A DNA stretch of 64,000 nucleotides from Galdieria partita (GCA_025991245.1 BQMJ01000049.1:124001-188000), one strand, 5' to 3'; shown: positions 31,735 to 43,944, numbered from the stretch's first letter. A program made the numbers and translations. The notes: generated by a model not told the origin, from the letters alone.

Positions 31735-34221
31735 CTAGTTAAACTCTTTTGTAATTCCAATGAGCAGTTTTGATATTATGGAAGGATCTTTTATACCTAT
31801 CTTCAGTACAGAATCTTCATTCAGTCTGGAAAGCGAGATTCTACCCAATCTTGATACTTTGCTATAGCAAACAGAACACTCTTCCTCAGAAAGACCACAA
31901 CGTTCTCTTAAAAAAGTATTCCAATCAAATGAAGAACTCATAGAACTTGATGCAACAACATTTTCTTCGTCAGTGATATCTTCCACTTCCATAAGATTTG
32001 TATCTGCAATTGAACGCACCCGTGAAATATGTTCATTGGACATGGACTCGAAGATTGATCTGCACCATTCTGGAAACTCTTCCCTAAACTCTCCGCGACT
32101 CGCCACACCAATTTTATTCAACGCCTCAACATTTTCTTTTCCAAAGAATTGTTCAAGGTTACTTTGGGAAACAATGACAAGTTGCAATCTTAAAAGTGAT
32201 CGACTGGTTGCTTCATTGCTCTGAGAAACATTTTCATTCGTCAAGTAGTTGATATCCTCAACAATATTGCTTTCATTATCAGGAAATAGTACAGACTGAT
32301 CGTAATGAGTGGAAACCACCACAAACTGAAAACAAAGTTGAATAGGCGAACAAGGAAGGTTATTCAAAACCTTGACGACTCCCTTGAAAAACTTTTCGGC
32401 TTCCTTGTCAACATGCCTTCTTGAAAGTTCGCTTTCGTAATAAAATTTGAATTGAAATCCAACAACATAACGTGTTTGTCCATTCTGAAGTACAAAATAT
32501 GCATCAGGACCACTAGAATTGCTATCTTTAGGAATAAAAATACCACAATGTTGCTAATGTTTTCGATAATAATCATCAAATGTAAAAGAGACATCTTTCA
32601 AGATTGGCAGAGTATAAGGTACAGTTGATTCCTTCGAATATGAAACATTGTCATGTTCAATTAAAGAACCTTTAAAAATTCCTGGAATAGCAGAATGCAC
32701 AATACAAGAGGAATTAGAGTAAAGACTTGTTAATAATCGAAATCGAAAGATATTCATAAATACAAATTCAAAGAAAACTTCTTTTACCATTGAAGTGTCC
32801 GAAATATATCCAAAATTTGACAAAGGCAAAAGCTTCGTTACTTCACGCAAGAACGGATTTTCACTATGAGCTTTCAATATAAACTCACAACAACCAATCT
32901 TGAATTGACTATTCGAACCAACGACTTCAGTTTCAATGAATTCAGAGTAAAGCCCAAAACTTGCAACCAAGTCTATCAAATAAGTCTTCGTCCCACAAAG
33001 AGTAATTGTAAAGTCATTTGGAAAAATAGTTCCAAGCTGATGATTTAAAAGAACAAATTGATATCTAAGAAGAGTGGAGGAATCTACTCTCTCTGGAACA
33101 ATGAAAGTTGCTGAATATCTCTCTACATCCCTAAAGACGCTGTCCAACAAACTTTCCATATTGCTATCATTGATAATAGGATAAGCTACCGTTTTCACTT
33201 TAGCTAAGAGTGCTAGTAACGTGTTTTTTAGAATCAATGGAATTCCTCCAGTCTTCCTCTTTAACAATTCTACAAAGCGATCTTGCAAGTCATCTGAACA
33301 TAAAAACCAATCCTTCAACTTCTTGCCACCATAGATGAAAAGGTTCAAATAATCTTCAATATTCTTGAGGTTAAAAGGATTCAACTGCAACATACGCAGG
33401 ACCACTTTACTCGAACGCGCATCACTCAAATGAGCTGAGATTTCTGCGGTACGACCAGCCAAGTACAAAATTACTTTTCCCGTATCAAGGAAAGGACGTA
33501 TCTCCCGGAAGAAATTGCGAAAAGGGACATATTTCGGATCGTGTTCTTCAACTTGCATCTCAGTAAGTTCGCCATAGTGTTTGCTAAGAGCACTTATTTC
33601 ACTCAGTTCATCAATCATCAAAAACAAATACTGCTTCTGAAAATGTTGAAGAAGGTACCCGATAAAGGCAGAAAGTGTCGGCTGCTCCATTGTTGCGTCA
33701 GTGAATCTAACGGTTTCGTTTGTAGTTTTGCCATTGCCCTCGGCAGCTGCCCAAGCTATATTGAACGACAAGGCTTTACGAAACTCAGGATACGGAGCGT
33801 CAGGAAAAGAGCTTCCCAGTTTCAAGACAACTGACAATGTGTTTTCTGCAAAGTGTTTCCAAGAGATTTGCGGAGCACTCTGGAGGGAGGCATCGGAACA
33901 AGTGTCTAGTTGTTGAAAAACTTCTTCGTTGGAACGCTCACGTTGAGCAAAGATATTTAAATAAGCCAAGAACTGTTGTCCTAGAAAAGTTTTGCCTGCT
34001 CCGTAGATATGGGGGGCAAAACAGCACGCCGGACGAGTTAACAAAGTTCCACCATATTCCGTTGTCGTAAACTGGGAGAGGAAAGTCTCTATGATGGCCT
34101 TTATATCCTCTTCTCTGTCAATTTGTGGTTCTATCACACGAAACATATTCAAAGACTCGAAACAACCTTCAAATGGTCTTGTCAAATTACAAAGCAATCG
34201 ATGATTTGTCATTATTTTCAA
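31735..34221 (-). pseudogene. Type C P-loop NTPase-nuclease with SAM-like domain (fossil, about one break)
   Basis: A Crinkler/RHS-like gene that looks almost whole, with about one break. Parts in order from the minus-strand start: a short header, a P-loop (IYGAGKT), a Walker B LFLMIDEL, an LAGRT sensor-like motif, a GGIP motif and a winged-helix-like region. A PD-(D/E)xK-like core (SSGPDAYF then FQFKFYY) and a C-terminal SAM-like domain follow (FDWNTFLRERCGL, then LKIGIKDPSIISKLL). It is the closest relative in this window of the C-terminal two thirds of the gene at 5187-7958, and it keeps the P-loop domain that the latter lacks. Low decay suggests a recent origin of the lesion or a base-call error. 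Confidence 0.65.
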
Positions 34222-34229
34222 GTGTCGAA

Positions 34230-34439
34230 ATGAGTGTAGTAGTTGAAGAGTTTCTAGTTAGTTATGAAGTTGAATTAGGAACATTAGTTGCTTTAATTTT
34301 AGTTGGTTTCTTTTTCAATTTGTTAATTGGAGTTTTACTTTCAACCTTGAGCTCCAATTGTTCACTTGCTTTCGTGAACTCCAAGGAACTTTTCTTCTGG
34401 TTGTTTGAACAACAAGATAAAGTAAAATGCGCTATGTAG
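34230..34439 (+). CDS. Small predicted single-pass membrane protein
   Basis: A 69-residue frame starting 8 bp from the divergent start of the type C gene at 34221. It begins MSVVVEEFLVSYEVELG; a long hydrophobic helix follows (TLVALILVGFFFNLLIGVLL), then a mixed tail. The two starts share a minimal promoter region. No family is recognised. It parallels 8220-8411 by position and size only. Confidence 0.35.
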   Translation: MSVVVEEFLVSYEVELGTLVALILVGFFFNLLIGVLLSTLSSNCSLAFVNSKELFFWLFEQQDKVKCAM

Positions 34440-35159
34440 CAAAACTTTCAACTGGAGAAAGAAACCATATTTTAGAACAACGATTCAGAAAGAGCAAATT
34501 CCTATCACTGTGGTTTAAAACACGACTGATAAGAGATATATATGTTCTGATAGTGAACTAAATAGACTTTATAGAATGTAGTCATATTGCAATTGGCATA
34601 TGTCACTAAACTATTTAGACTCGTTTTAACTATTGCTTTGAACATAAGAATGTGTCAGTGTATTTCCTTATAAGCAAAGCCCTCAGAATACTTTTAGCTT
34701 AGAGAAAGGCTGTTCCATCAATACTTTGGTTCATCCTTGAAGATTCTTATATCTAGCCGACTTTATATAAAAGCATCCTGGAAACTTTCTACCTGATATT
34801 CTGGCTCATAACTACATGTCTCTAGTTTGAGTGAATCTGGTACAAACGAAAATTATGTAGAGCTGGCTAAACCAAGTGAAGACACACGTTCTTCCAAAGT
34901 TTCTTTTTCATAATAGTATGAATCGATTCTAATCAAAGCTGCTGCTGATGTTTTTATTTCGAATCGATTGTTTATCTAATTCAGCTTCTTGTTTTCAGAA
35001 TGGATCACCACTGGCCTCATCTTCTCTTCATATAAAATATGAAGCAAATACTTGTGACTCGACATAAGACTCAATATTCAAGATTGTCTATTTATCCCAA
35101 CCCTTTGGTGATATAATAAAACTTGAGAAATGCTGTTCTTATCAATGGTTTGTACAATA
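34440..35159. other. Gene-free stretch
   Basis: About 720 bp. I see no gene and no clear match to the family tails. Confidence 0.4.
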
Positions 35160-35775
35160 TCATTTCCATTCTTCCAATAGAACTCGAAAACTTTCAGGGA
35201 ATCCTTTTCTACAAGCAAATTCGACATAGAATGGAACTAAAGAACTGCCTTTGGCCTCCCTAAAAGAGAAGGAAGTAAAATAAACAATAGTTACACATAG
35301 TCGCCAATCAACACCTTCCGAATCCAATAAACAGAAGTCTACAATGCCACAGGAATCATCTTCTTGAAATATGATTGTGAATTCCTGATTCAAAATCCAA
35401 TAAAGTATGCTCTTTAAATGAGAATCGCCTGTTACTTCTCTCTGTTTCAAGTTATCTCGACTCCTCTTCTTACTACATCGTTGGCAACTTTTGGAAAGTT
35501 TCGTTGAGTTTTGGTCGCTTTCTGTCCTACTTATTGATAAACTAGCTGACTCTGAGTTATTGGGTGCATCTTCCTTGCGGGAACGAGGCAAAAAGATATT
35601 TTCGATAGCAGCATAGACATAATTATGATTGTAGAATGAAGATACTGAAACTTGAAACAAATATAGATGCCACTGAGTGCCAACAAAATCGACATTAATA
35701 TAGTCAAATCGAGGATATCGTTTAGCCAATCATATCCAACAGGAACAAGTCAACTTCTTCACTGGTGGATCAAAT
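35160..35775 (-). pseudogene. Type A 3' fragment (fossil)
   Basis: Only the C-terminal part of a type A gene is present (FDYINVDFVGTQWHLYLFQV region to the end, DEEW-like terminus). It is more diverged from the three larger copies than they are from each other, so it is the oldest type A relic here. Upstream it stops abruptly at a seam with a copy of the region that precedes the type B gene. Confidence 0.7.
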
Positions 35776-36214
35776 ATTAGTGGACGAGGTGTTGAAATTG
35801 CGACTTTTCCTAATAACGATGAAAACAGTTGTTCCTTTTCACAAGTATAACATAGAACGAACTTCTTTGTTATTTATATTCTCAAACGATGATTGAAATA
35901 TTTCATGTTGAAATGTAAATTTTAAGAAAAACGTTGTCTAGTTTTTTTAGATACTGAGCATTATAACGTCTACCCCATTCATTAGAATAATACTTTTAGT
36001 TTGAAAGATTAGAGATATTATAAAAAGAAGGGAAGATGTAAATCTATTTCATAGAAAATTGGACTATAATTCATCCTCCCAAAGACACAACTTATCCACA
36101 AGGCCGCTATATTTCAAGCTGTCAATTTCATGGACAACTCGATTTCTGTTGGTTTGCTTGATGTGATGTCGAAATACATTTGTAGCAAATGTAAATAGTT
36201 TGATAGTTCTTGTA
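35776..36214 (-). repeat. Copy of the type B upstream region
   Basis: From TAGTGGACGAGGTGTTGAAA onward this matches 60110-60605, the region just upstream of the type B gene that starts at 60111. Shared blocks include GAACGAACTTCTTT, TTATTTATATTCTCAAAC and CTACCCCATTCAT. Here no type B gene follows; a type A fragment does. As at 60 kb, it continues directly into a type A tail. Confidence 0.75.
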
Positions 36215-37396
36215 AACGTTAGGAAACTTTTCTTTAGGTTGTCGAGGCAACAAGATAGTGCGACAATTGAAACATAGCTAAATTTCAACTTTAGCTTGTT
36301 TCACGTCTTGTTCAAGTAGTTTGGAAGTATTTTAAAAATACCTCATTCAGTTGTTGCCTTTCCTCTATTCTTGCACTATATGACTGTTTTACCAGGGCAG
36401 ACAAGATTTGAAGTAACATTTGACAACTCAGTTAGGTTTCTCTACTATTTAGATGCTCTTAGCTTTTCCAGAATTGTCTATAGTTGACTTTTGATATTTG
36501 GAGTGTACTATTTTTGAAGTTTTCAAGACTTTTTCAGTGTGTATAGAGAGTAATGGAAACTAGAGTATATATCGTTGACTGTTGTTGGATTGTTTTATTT
36601 GTCAAGATCAATTCACGGAGCGTTGTCTTTATATTGTTACTTATTATGTGAGTTTCAATAATATGATGTCATTGAGAGTTTTCCTAGACGGGCTGACAAA
36701 GTAGAATTCACGGAGCGTTGTCTTTATATTGTTACTTATTATGTGAGTTTCAATAATATGATGTCATTGAGAATTTTCCTAGACGGGCTGACAAAGTAGA
36801 TAGAGTCAATAATTGATCCTGCATTTCTTTGCAATTCAGTTATATACTCTATGGATTATGAAACACTTGTTCTGTAAATAAGTTGATTTAAAAGATGAAT
36901 ATTTGTTTTTTATCAACATAATTGTCTTCAAAATGACAACTTCTGTGTCTTTGCTGACAGGTGCTTGGTTCTCTTTGTGATCGATGATTTCTCCTCCAAC
37001 AATTTCATTAGCAAAGAATCATTTATCTGACAGACTTTAAGAGCTTCCTGAATACTTTCTGAATGATCGTTTGGCTGAAAAGCATGTCTCCAAGTTTGAA
37101 ACAATGTGATTCTATACAACTGGAGATACCCAATAAAGACGCTCTCCAAAGCTGGGTACTTGAAATTGAGGTTGTGTGTTGATTTTCATCCAAAGTGCTA
37201 AAAATGACTTTGTTTAGGATATATACATCTTCTATTATTGTAAACCAATCATCCATATCAGACTTTCTGCTTCCACAATGATTCATCATTGGCTTGCCAG
37301 CCAAGCAAATAAAATATTAAAACATATCATTTATCATAGTCTTTGTAAATCGTAAAGCTCTAAACAACTTTGCTTCCATCAAAGGATCGTAAAACA
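36215..37396 (-). repeat. Type A tail, copy 2
   Basis: Nearly identical to 1-1087 across its length apart from an internal 95-bp tandem duplication. It lies 3' of the type A copy at 37397-39567. The minus-strand frame at 37023-37304 is kept. Confidence 0.85.
36610..36799. repeat. 95-bp tandem duplication inside tail copy 2
   Basis: The block beginning AATTCACGGAGCGTTG and ending GGCTGACAAAGTAG is present twice in a row (36610-36704 and 36705-36799) with one or two differences. Copies 1 and 3 have it once. The duplication therefore happened after the copies separated. Confidence 0.9.
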
Positions 37397-39567
37397 TCAC
37401 TTTTCCAACAAAACTCGAAATCTCTCAGAAAAGCCTTCACTACAAAGAAACTCAATATAGTCTGGTACTGATAAACTACCTTTGGCCTCCTTAAATGGTA
37501 ATGGAGTAACATAGACAATACTTATGCAGTCTCGCCAATCAATACCTTTGGAATCCAATAAACGAAAATCTACAATCCTTCCAGAATCATCTTCTTCTAA
37601 CGTGATAGCAAACTCTTCATTCAAAATCAAACCAATCAAGTTTACTAACTGAGTCCTATATGATACTCTCACTCGTCTCCTCTTCTTATTACGTTTTTTG
37701 CCACCTTGGGAACTTGCCATTGATCCTTGTTTGCCTCCTGACCTACTAGTTGATAAGTTGGCCGATTCTAAAGTATTCCATGCGTCTTTCTTGAAAGCTG
37801 GCAAAAAAGAGTTTTCAATAGCAGCAGAGTCACGATTATGGTTATAAAATGTAGATACAGATACTTGAAAAAAGTATATATGCCATTGAGAATTCACAAT
37901 ATCCACAAAAATATAGTCAAATCGAGCATGTCGTTCTTCCAGTAAGATCCAACAGGAATGAGTAAACTTTTTCATTGGAGGATCAAATTCATCTCTAATC
38001 AACCGAACCCAACTATTACAAGATAAACTCAAGTTCCTATAGGGTTTGCTATCGGAACGGATAGTCACTTCTTCTGTTCTATTGATGAACCACAAAAAGA
38101 ATAATTTTTCAAAAGTTTGCCCTCTTGTGCTCGGATCACTTCGATAACGTTCGAACAATTCAGCCAAGTAATTCTCAGAAGCATATCTTTCAAAGAAAGA
38201 GGATAACAAGATGTCACGTGCAACGCTGTTATAAAAGCGTAAGTAGATGCGGCTCACTACAACTAATAAACCTCGATCTCGATATGCCCCCTCTGCAACT
38301 GTAAAATTAGGTTTATTCCTATCCATGAATAGCTTATAAAGCATAGAATCGAATGCCCTCTTTTCTCTTTCAGACCTAAGTCCATCAAGATAGTCATTGT
38401 GGCTTCTTGTCATTTCAGAATATAAATACGAGGTGAGTTCAGCCTTTAAATACTCAAAACTAGCATCAGGGAGATCTTTGGCCAGAGTTACCATTTTGGC
38501 TATCATTCTAGGCACCAACCCAGTAAGTTCGACCATTTCGTCTGAATGTCGACGAAGAATGGGTGGATAATCAGGTAAATCTTGCCAAGAGTCAAACTCT
38601 TTGAAACTTAGAGGCTCCAAATAGTGTTTGATATTTCCATAACCACTAGGCAAATTATCTTCAAATTGATGATGCTGTGAACCTGCAAGAAGAACTCCAC
38701 AATAAGGCTACTCAAGTAAATGAAAAAGTCATTGTGAAAAAAGAAAAAGCCATTACTTACTGTATTCATCATTGCCAATTTGGTATAAAGGCGAAAGAAA
38801 TTTGGCCACGTGTTTGTTTTATTGCCAAACTCGCTCCACAACGCATTATGTTCATCTACAATCAACATATTGCGCGGTGCAAGCAGCATCATAAAGCGAC
38901 GAATAGCGAAAGCTAGATTCAAATCTTTGCTTTTGATACAAAAATATATCACATGCTTAAGAGGAGCGCCGTTCAAAACCTCGTAGTCCCGTGACTGAAA
39001 ACTCCTCAACTCGTCTAGAATGGAGGAATTCATGAATAGCAGCATTTTCAAGTAAAGAGGTACCACTTCAGTTATCACCCTATTGTCCCCTAACCAGGCC
39101 TCTGCGCTTCCAATATACTGCAGTGGAATCCTGCAATGCCTTGAAAACACAGCGGCCAATTAGAGATCTACACTCTTTCCTAGACCACTTGCTGCAGAAA
39201 CTATGATCTGCTGGGGTGGAAGGTTGGGAGCTCTTCTACCAAGACTTTCAATGTGTCTATTCCACCTCTTGATAAACTCTAGTCTGAGAAAGATTCTGGA
39301 GATCCCATCAGGACTTGGTTGAACTGGGAAATCTTTGGGAAACTGCTTGGGAACAAGCAACGGTGCTATTTCTTCAAAAGTATCTTCTCCAACTTCGAAA
39401 ACTTGACCTCCTACTTGTACCTTCTCTCCAACAACTGACGCGACAGTTTTGAACAAACACTCTTGTTGAAGATCAGGTAGGTCTGTCAACCATACATTGC
39501 TAAACTTTTCGTCAATTTTTAGACCATCATGAAATATTTCTTCGTATCTAACAGACTCTCCGGACAT
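37397..39567 (-). pseudogene. Type A P-loop NTPase-nuclease, copy 2 (about one break)
   Basis: Nearly identical to the gene at 1088-3495 except at its 5' end, where it carries a short header (MSGESVRYEEIFHDGLKI) instead of the long signal-like leader. The P-loop, VDE Walker B, intron position and nuclease core are all present. About one break is seen. The near-identity of the central 800 bp to copy 1 suggests recent duplication or gene conversion. Confidence 0.75.
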
Positions 39568-40289
39568 ATTGAAAGAAGTTTCACTTGTCGTCCTTTGAGA
39601 CGCCAAACACAATCAACAATCCCAAATCAAACCAACACAAATTGAAGAGTTGCATTGTTTGTATCATTTGTGAGAAAGAATATCTGAACTTGAATTGACG
39701 TCAACCTTGATAAACATGTTTTATAGTAGCATAATTTCTTTCATTGACTTAAAGATCAACTAAAATCAACAGTGCTTTCAATGAGGAAAATCTAAAAGCT
39801 GTGAAACTTTAATGCTTGTTTTCAACTCTTCCTGTTTCAGCCGTTCCATTCTTTGTTATCTACGAAACAACAAGAGAAAGATTCAATTCGACTCAATTTT
39901 TCCTTTCCAGACTGAGAGTTTGTTTTACCTAATCGCCTATTTTTGACTATGCGCGAACGATAAACACAAATGACATCAATTATGCAAAGTGACATGGTGT
40001 AACGACTATGATTTCGTTCAAAACTTTCTATCACTTTATGAAAATCAGAGCTTGCAACTTTCGTTACTTGCTGCAAGAAAAAAAAGTCTCATTCGAAAGT
40101 TAGTGATAGTATGATGTTCACAATTCTGAACTATGAGTATTGAAACATTTACTTATCCTCCTTTGGGAACCCAACTTTCAAGTTTGAAAGAGTAGTTTTG
40201 GCTTTATGTTTTGAAATATTTCTGGACACTGTCAGAATTTTCGTTTTGTCAAGACAGCGAAGTTTTCACCAAGATTGTTTTAGATCTTA
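39568..40289. other. Upstream region of type A copy 2
   Basis: The first 100 bp resemble the region upstream of copy 3 (63870-63960: CCTTTGAGACG and CAATCAACAA blocks), so this is probably the native promoter region of type A genes. The remainder shows nothing; the minus-strand frame at 39837-40076 has no recognisable content. Confidence 0.45.
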
Positions 40290-40620
40290 AAATTTCAGAG
40301 TAACTCTGAGATGATGAGAATGGAAATTCAAGCCGAGTTGGTAACTTCAAATCTTGCTTTGTGTCTTGCTAAAGTATTTTGAATACTTTAAAAGTACCTC
40401 ATTGAGTTGTTGTTGCTTTCTTTCCTTGTTCCATCCTACAAGGTTTTGCCAGAGCAAACAAGATTTTATCTTTGGAAGCAACGATCGTTGAACTCATTTG
40501 GGCTTATCTATTCTTGGAATCCTTTCAGGATGGTCGGCTGTTGACTGCTGAATTTTGTGACACTATATATTATCGTTGACTTTGCTAAAGTCACCGTCTG
40601 CTTCAAAGTACACCTTCCAG
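40290..40620 (-). repeat. Orphan, diverged type A-like tail
   Basis: It aligns with 90-330 of the first tail: AAGTATTTTGAATACTTTAA, GTACCTCATTGAGTTGTTG, CAGAGCAAACAAGATT and GAAGCAAC occur in the same order. No family gene lies 5' of it now, so the tail has outlived or left its gene. Confidence 0.55.
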
Positions 40621-40802
40621 AAAATCTCAGTCAAAGTTGCTAGTACTAGTTTCCGTCCATATGTCCAGGAATTTTTGATCCTTGTTTCACAAAAATAAAA
40701 TGCAGGGTAGAATTTTTATTCAGCAACATAAGGATTGATTCACATTCCTCACTACAGTCTTCTATGATAGCGTTGCGACTATACATTAACCCATTCTAGG
40801 GT

Positions 40803-41421
40803 ATGGGACAAACTTCCTTCTTGACAACTGTAGTCAGCACTCTTTTGGAGTCTTTATTTAACCCAACCACATGTGTTCGATATTTGGAAATCCCATCATC
40901 ACGCTTAACATTATATTACTACGCATATACAAACTCTTCTATTGACCGGCAAAATATCAACTCATGTGAGAATAGAACCGAACGATGGCCGATTCCTAGA
41001 ATAGTCCTTCAACATTTATGGGAATCGGAAACTGATCTCTTCCTATCGTATCATAATGGCAACACGGAGCCTACAGGATTTGGACATATTGGGTTGACAG
41101 TCGATGGTATTTGTAAAGCATCCACTTGTATTCTTAAACTCATTCCAACATAGATATCTATAGTGCCTGTTGTCGAATACAGAAAGCAGGTTACAAAATC
41201 ATTCGCAAACCAGGTCCCTTTCAGGTAAGACTGAAATGTTTCACAGTTAGAAACTAAAAAGTTGTAACGATAGGATGTGGGCGAAATCTCTTTCCTATCA
41301 GACCCTGACGGGTAACTACAGTTGAACTACTACAAGAATACTGCTAACTAGAAGTTATGGTAGGTATTGGATTGAATTGATTCAGCGCAATTCGTTTCGC
41401 ACTGCAAAGTCAGCTTTATAA
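40803..41421 (+). CDS. Glyoxalase I (lactoylglutathione lyase)-like gene, 5' end unclear
   Basis: Four exon pieces splice cleanly: 40803-41106, 41154-41224, 41274-41311 and 41364-41421, with introns of 47-52 nt. They give SYHNGNTEP, GFGHIGLTVDDIYSACCRIQ, AGYKIIRKPG and FLSDPDGYWIELIQRN, the C-terminal half of glyoxalase I, which isomerises the methylglyoxal-glutathione hemithioacetal. The metal-ligand His (GHIG) and Glu (WIEL) are present. The earlier ligand segment, LELTHNW in the family, reads IVLQHLW, so one Glu ligand seems replaced. The usual N-terminal block with the first ligand is missing or in an exon I cannot see (the start at 40803 is provisional). It is either a degenerate copy or a divergent enzyme. 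Confidence 0.7.
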
Positions 41422-42487
41422 AGCCATTTCAAATCTTTTGGATACATATTTTTTTGTCCAAATGGGTGTTCGGACTTCACGATCAAATGAACTAAACGCT
41501 CGAAAGTGTACACTAGAGTATTTTGTGTGAATTTCGTTACAAAAACAAAAAAGCATTTGAAGTTGCTCTAAAACTTTGTTATGAGAATGAAGTTTCGATA
41601 TGCAACGTAGCTTTGGGATTATAAGCCATATACTGAGGAGCCAAGCACACTGCAGGGAAACGAACTGTAAAACGAAAGAAAAGCAAAGGACTATAACTTC
41701 AATCCCTATTATACTTCAAGACAAAATGGGTTGTCTTCCTTCAAAACAGTTAATCCTGCTACGGAACTATCAACACTCCTCTGCACACAAGACTCAAACT
41801 AGATTGAAAACTTAAGATTTCGTTTCAAGGCAACTTGATTTTGAAAGCTATTGAAGGAAAGGAGTTGTGACAAAAGAGTTTCTTCTTGTTAGTTGGACCA
41901 AATGCAAGTGAAAAGAATTTCAAATTGCTAAAGTAACTGGTCTCAGTCGTTGATGACATCGCTAGATAGAGATTCTCTTGTGTCTTCAAAATCAACAGCA
42001 AAGCTACCTGAGATATCTCAGTGCTTTATATCTCCATAGAAAGGTTGAGGACCTGTGAGCCATGGGTCTCGTCGAGTAGCAGATGGACTTTTGAGGTTCA
42101 TAAATAATTCCATTTCTAAACTTGAGGAATCTTCGACTCTGGGACGTCAGATATTTTAGCAAACCGTGGAAAATGAAAGACACTCAACGATTGACGGGCA
42201 ACAATGTAAAATGTTGCAACTAAGCAAAGCAAATATATTTGAAAGTAGAATTACTTTTATATTGTTCACTATACAGGACGTCACGTCTTTTCATTGGTTG
42301 ACCTCCTTATAGTGATATTTTCATTCTAAGCCCTCTTTATCAGCCTCTCATACAGTTTTGACTTTGTATCGGACGAAAACTTGTCGTGTGGTTTGACAAA
42401 AACTTGTAAGCAGAGCCTTAATAGCGTATTGATGCTAATCACAAAGTAGCTGCAATCGTTCGTCTCGAAAAATCATTTATTTGGAAA
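41422..42487. other. Gene-free stretch
   Basis: About 1.07 kb. The 71-residue frame at 41600-41815 has no recognised content. Nothing else is visible. Confidence 0.4.
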
Positions 42488-43187
42488 TTGGCAACCATAC
42501 CACAGATGCACCATCGAAAACTAGAAAGAGATATTTTGACAAGGAAACTTCTGGTAGCAACACGGTTAAATACATGCCACTACAAACTACACGAAAAGAC
42601 AAGGTGGAAGATATATTTGAGATCGGCACAAGAGGATCTTAAAAAACACAAGGCAGTGTCAAGTTGGTCGAATTTGCGTGGAAGTGATGAGTTACTATGC
42701 TTTCTTTGCGATATGAAGCTATTATCTGCTTGTAGAAAGAAAGAAGAGGGTTTGAATACCCACTTTAGGTATGTTCAATGTACATATTCTCCGACAGTGT
42801 GCTCTCTACTATAAGTTATGTACCTTCGCGGAATCGGTGTTTCGAAACAGCGGTTTCTTAAAGTTCAATAGTAGACTTTGTAACTCAACATATTTTACAG
42901 ATGTATCTGAAAGGAACAATATTAGTTTTTAACACGTAATAATCCCTTTTCGCAAGTGATATTAATGTTAACCTCTTCTTTTTTTATGAACAGTAACTTC
43001 AAAGTGAACGAACCATTTGAACCTCGTTGGCTTGAAAGAAATTCTCTGCTTTCAAAGTCCAAGAACACGATAGGGTCGAGGAATCTGACGGTGTGATTTG
43101 TTGATACTAATATTGTGAACCTTTTTTAGTGAAACTACGCAAGCTAAGAATGCACGTAAACATTTGAAGCAAGAGCAAGTGGAATAG
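42488..43187 (+). CDS. Hypothetical spliced gene, basic protein
   Basis: Exon pieces 42488-42768, 42994-43092 and 43130-43187 can be joined in frame. They read MHHRKLERDILTRK, KTRWKIYLRSAQEDLKKHK, DELLCFLCDMKLLSACRKKE, then NEPFEPRWLERNSLL and a Lys/Gln-rich end (KHLKQEQVE). The product is very basic and helical, with one CxxC in a zinc-finger-like setting. The first intron (225 nt) is unusually long for this window and may hide another exon. No family is recognised; an RNA-binding or splicing role would be a guess. Confidence 0.45.
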
Positions 43188-43457
43188 AATTTCCTGAAGA
43201 ACACGTAATATTATTTAGTTTGCCAAAAACCGTTCGCTGATAATAAACAGACAACGAATTTATAGATAACCAATGAAATTCAGTCTAGGCAACTGATGAA
43301 TGCTTCACTGTTCAATGAATTTAGCAAGAATTTTCTTGCTTCTCTTCATGCATATTTTCGGCGCAGAACTATTTTATTCATAATGGCACTAAAAGTACAA
43401 ATGGAGTAATGTCGAACATGCATCTTGTTGGAACCTGCAACTGAAAATGTAGGAGGT

Positions 43458-43915
43458 TTAGAGGTCATCCCATTCCAGACTACTCCTAAAACAATAAAAG
43501 TTGTCAAAAGAGTGTTCTTTCATTCTTAATGGAACTTGATTCCAGAAGAATTTTTGCGACTGTTGAATCATTTCATCCTTACAAAGTTTTTGAATTTGTT
43601 CGGGATGCAACAAGGATTCGCAACTTAATCTTATTAGCTCATTACAAACATTCACGTCATTGCTTTTCTTTCTTCTTTGACTGTTTTAGAAATTTACAAG
43701 ATTTCTTTGAGATACGCGAATGTTGCTTCCTTCACATTAAAATAAATTTGTACGCTTTTGAAGATTTGTAACTCTCCATTCACAAAAAATTCAGTGTAGA
43801 AGAAAGACTTACGAAAATTAGACATAGCTATAAGATTGACGTAGAACATATAAAGCATAAGTAAATAGGGGAAGCAACTGACCTGAATTCGGCAATCTGA
43901 AAGGATCAAGGGCAC
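43458..43915 (-). CDS. Hypothetical small spliced gene downstream of the polymerase
   Basis: Three pieces join in frame (43915-43883, 43807-43698, 43629-43458; introns of 75 and 68 nt). They read SFFYTEFFVNGELQIFKSVQ, VKEATFAYLKEIL, then LSCESLLHPEQIQKL and KFFWNQVPLRMKEHSF. It lies 30 bp beyond the polymerase stop on the same strand. The first piece has no ATG, so the true 5' end is unknown. No family is recognised. Confidence 0.4.
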
Positions 43916-43944
43916 ATTTCGTACTCAAATATCATTCGAGAGAA

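Noticed and set aside
36610-36799. CRISPR-like repeat
   Set aside because: Only two adjacent 95-bp copies without spacers, in a eukaryotic setting.
41600-41815. 71-residue ORF downstream of the glyoxalase-like gene
   Set aside because: No family, no splice sites in a useful arrangement, biased composition.
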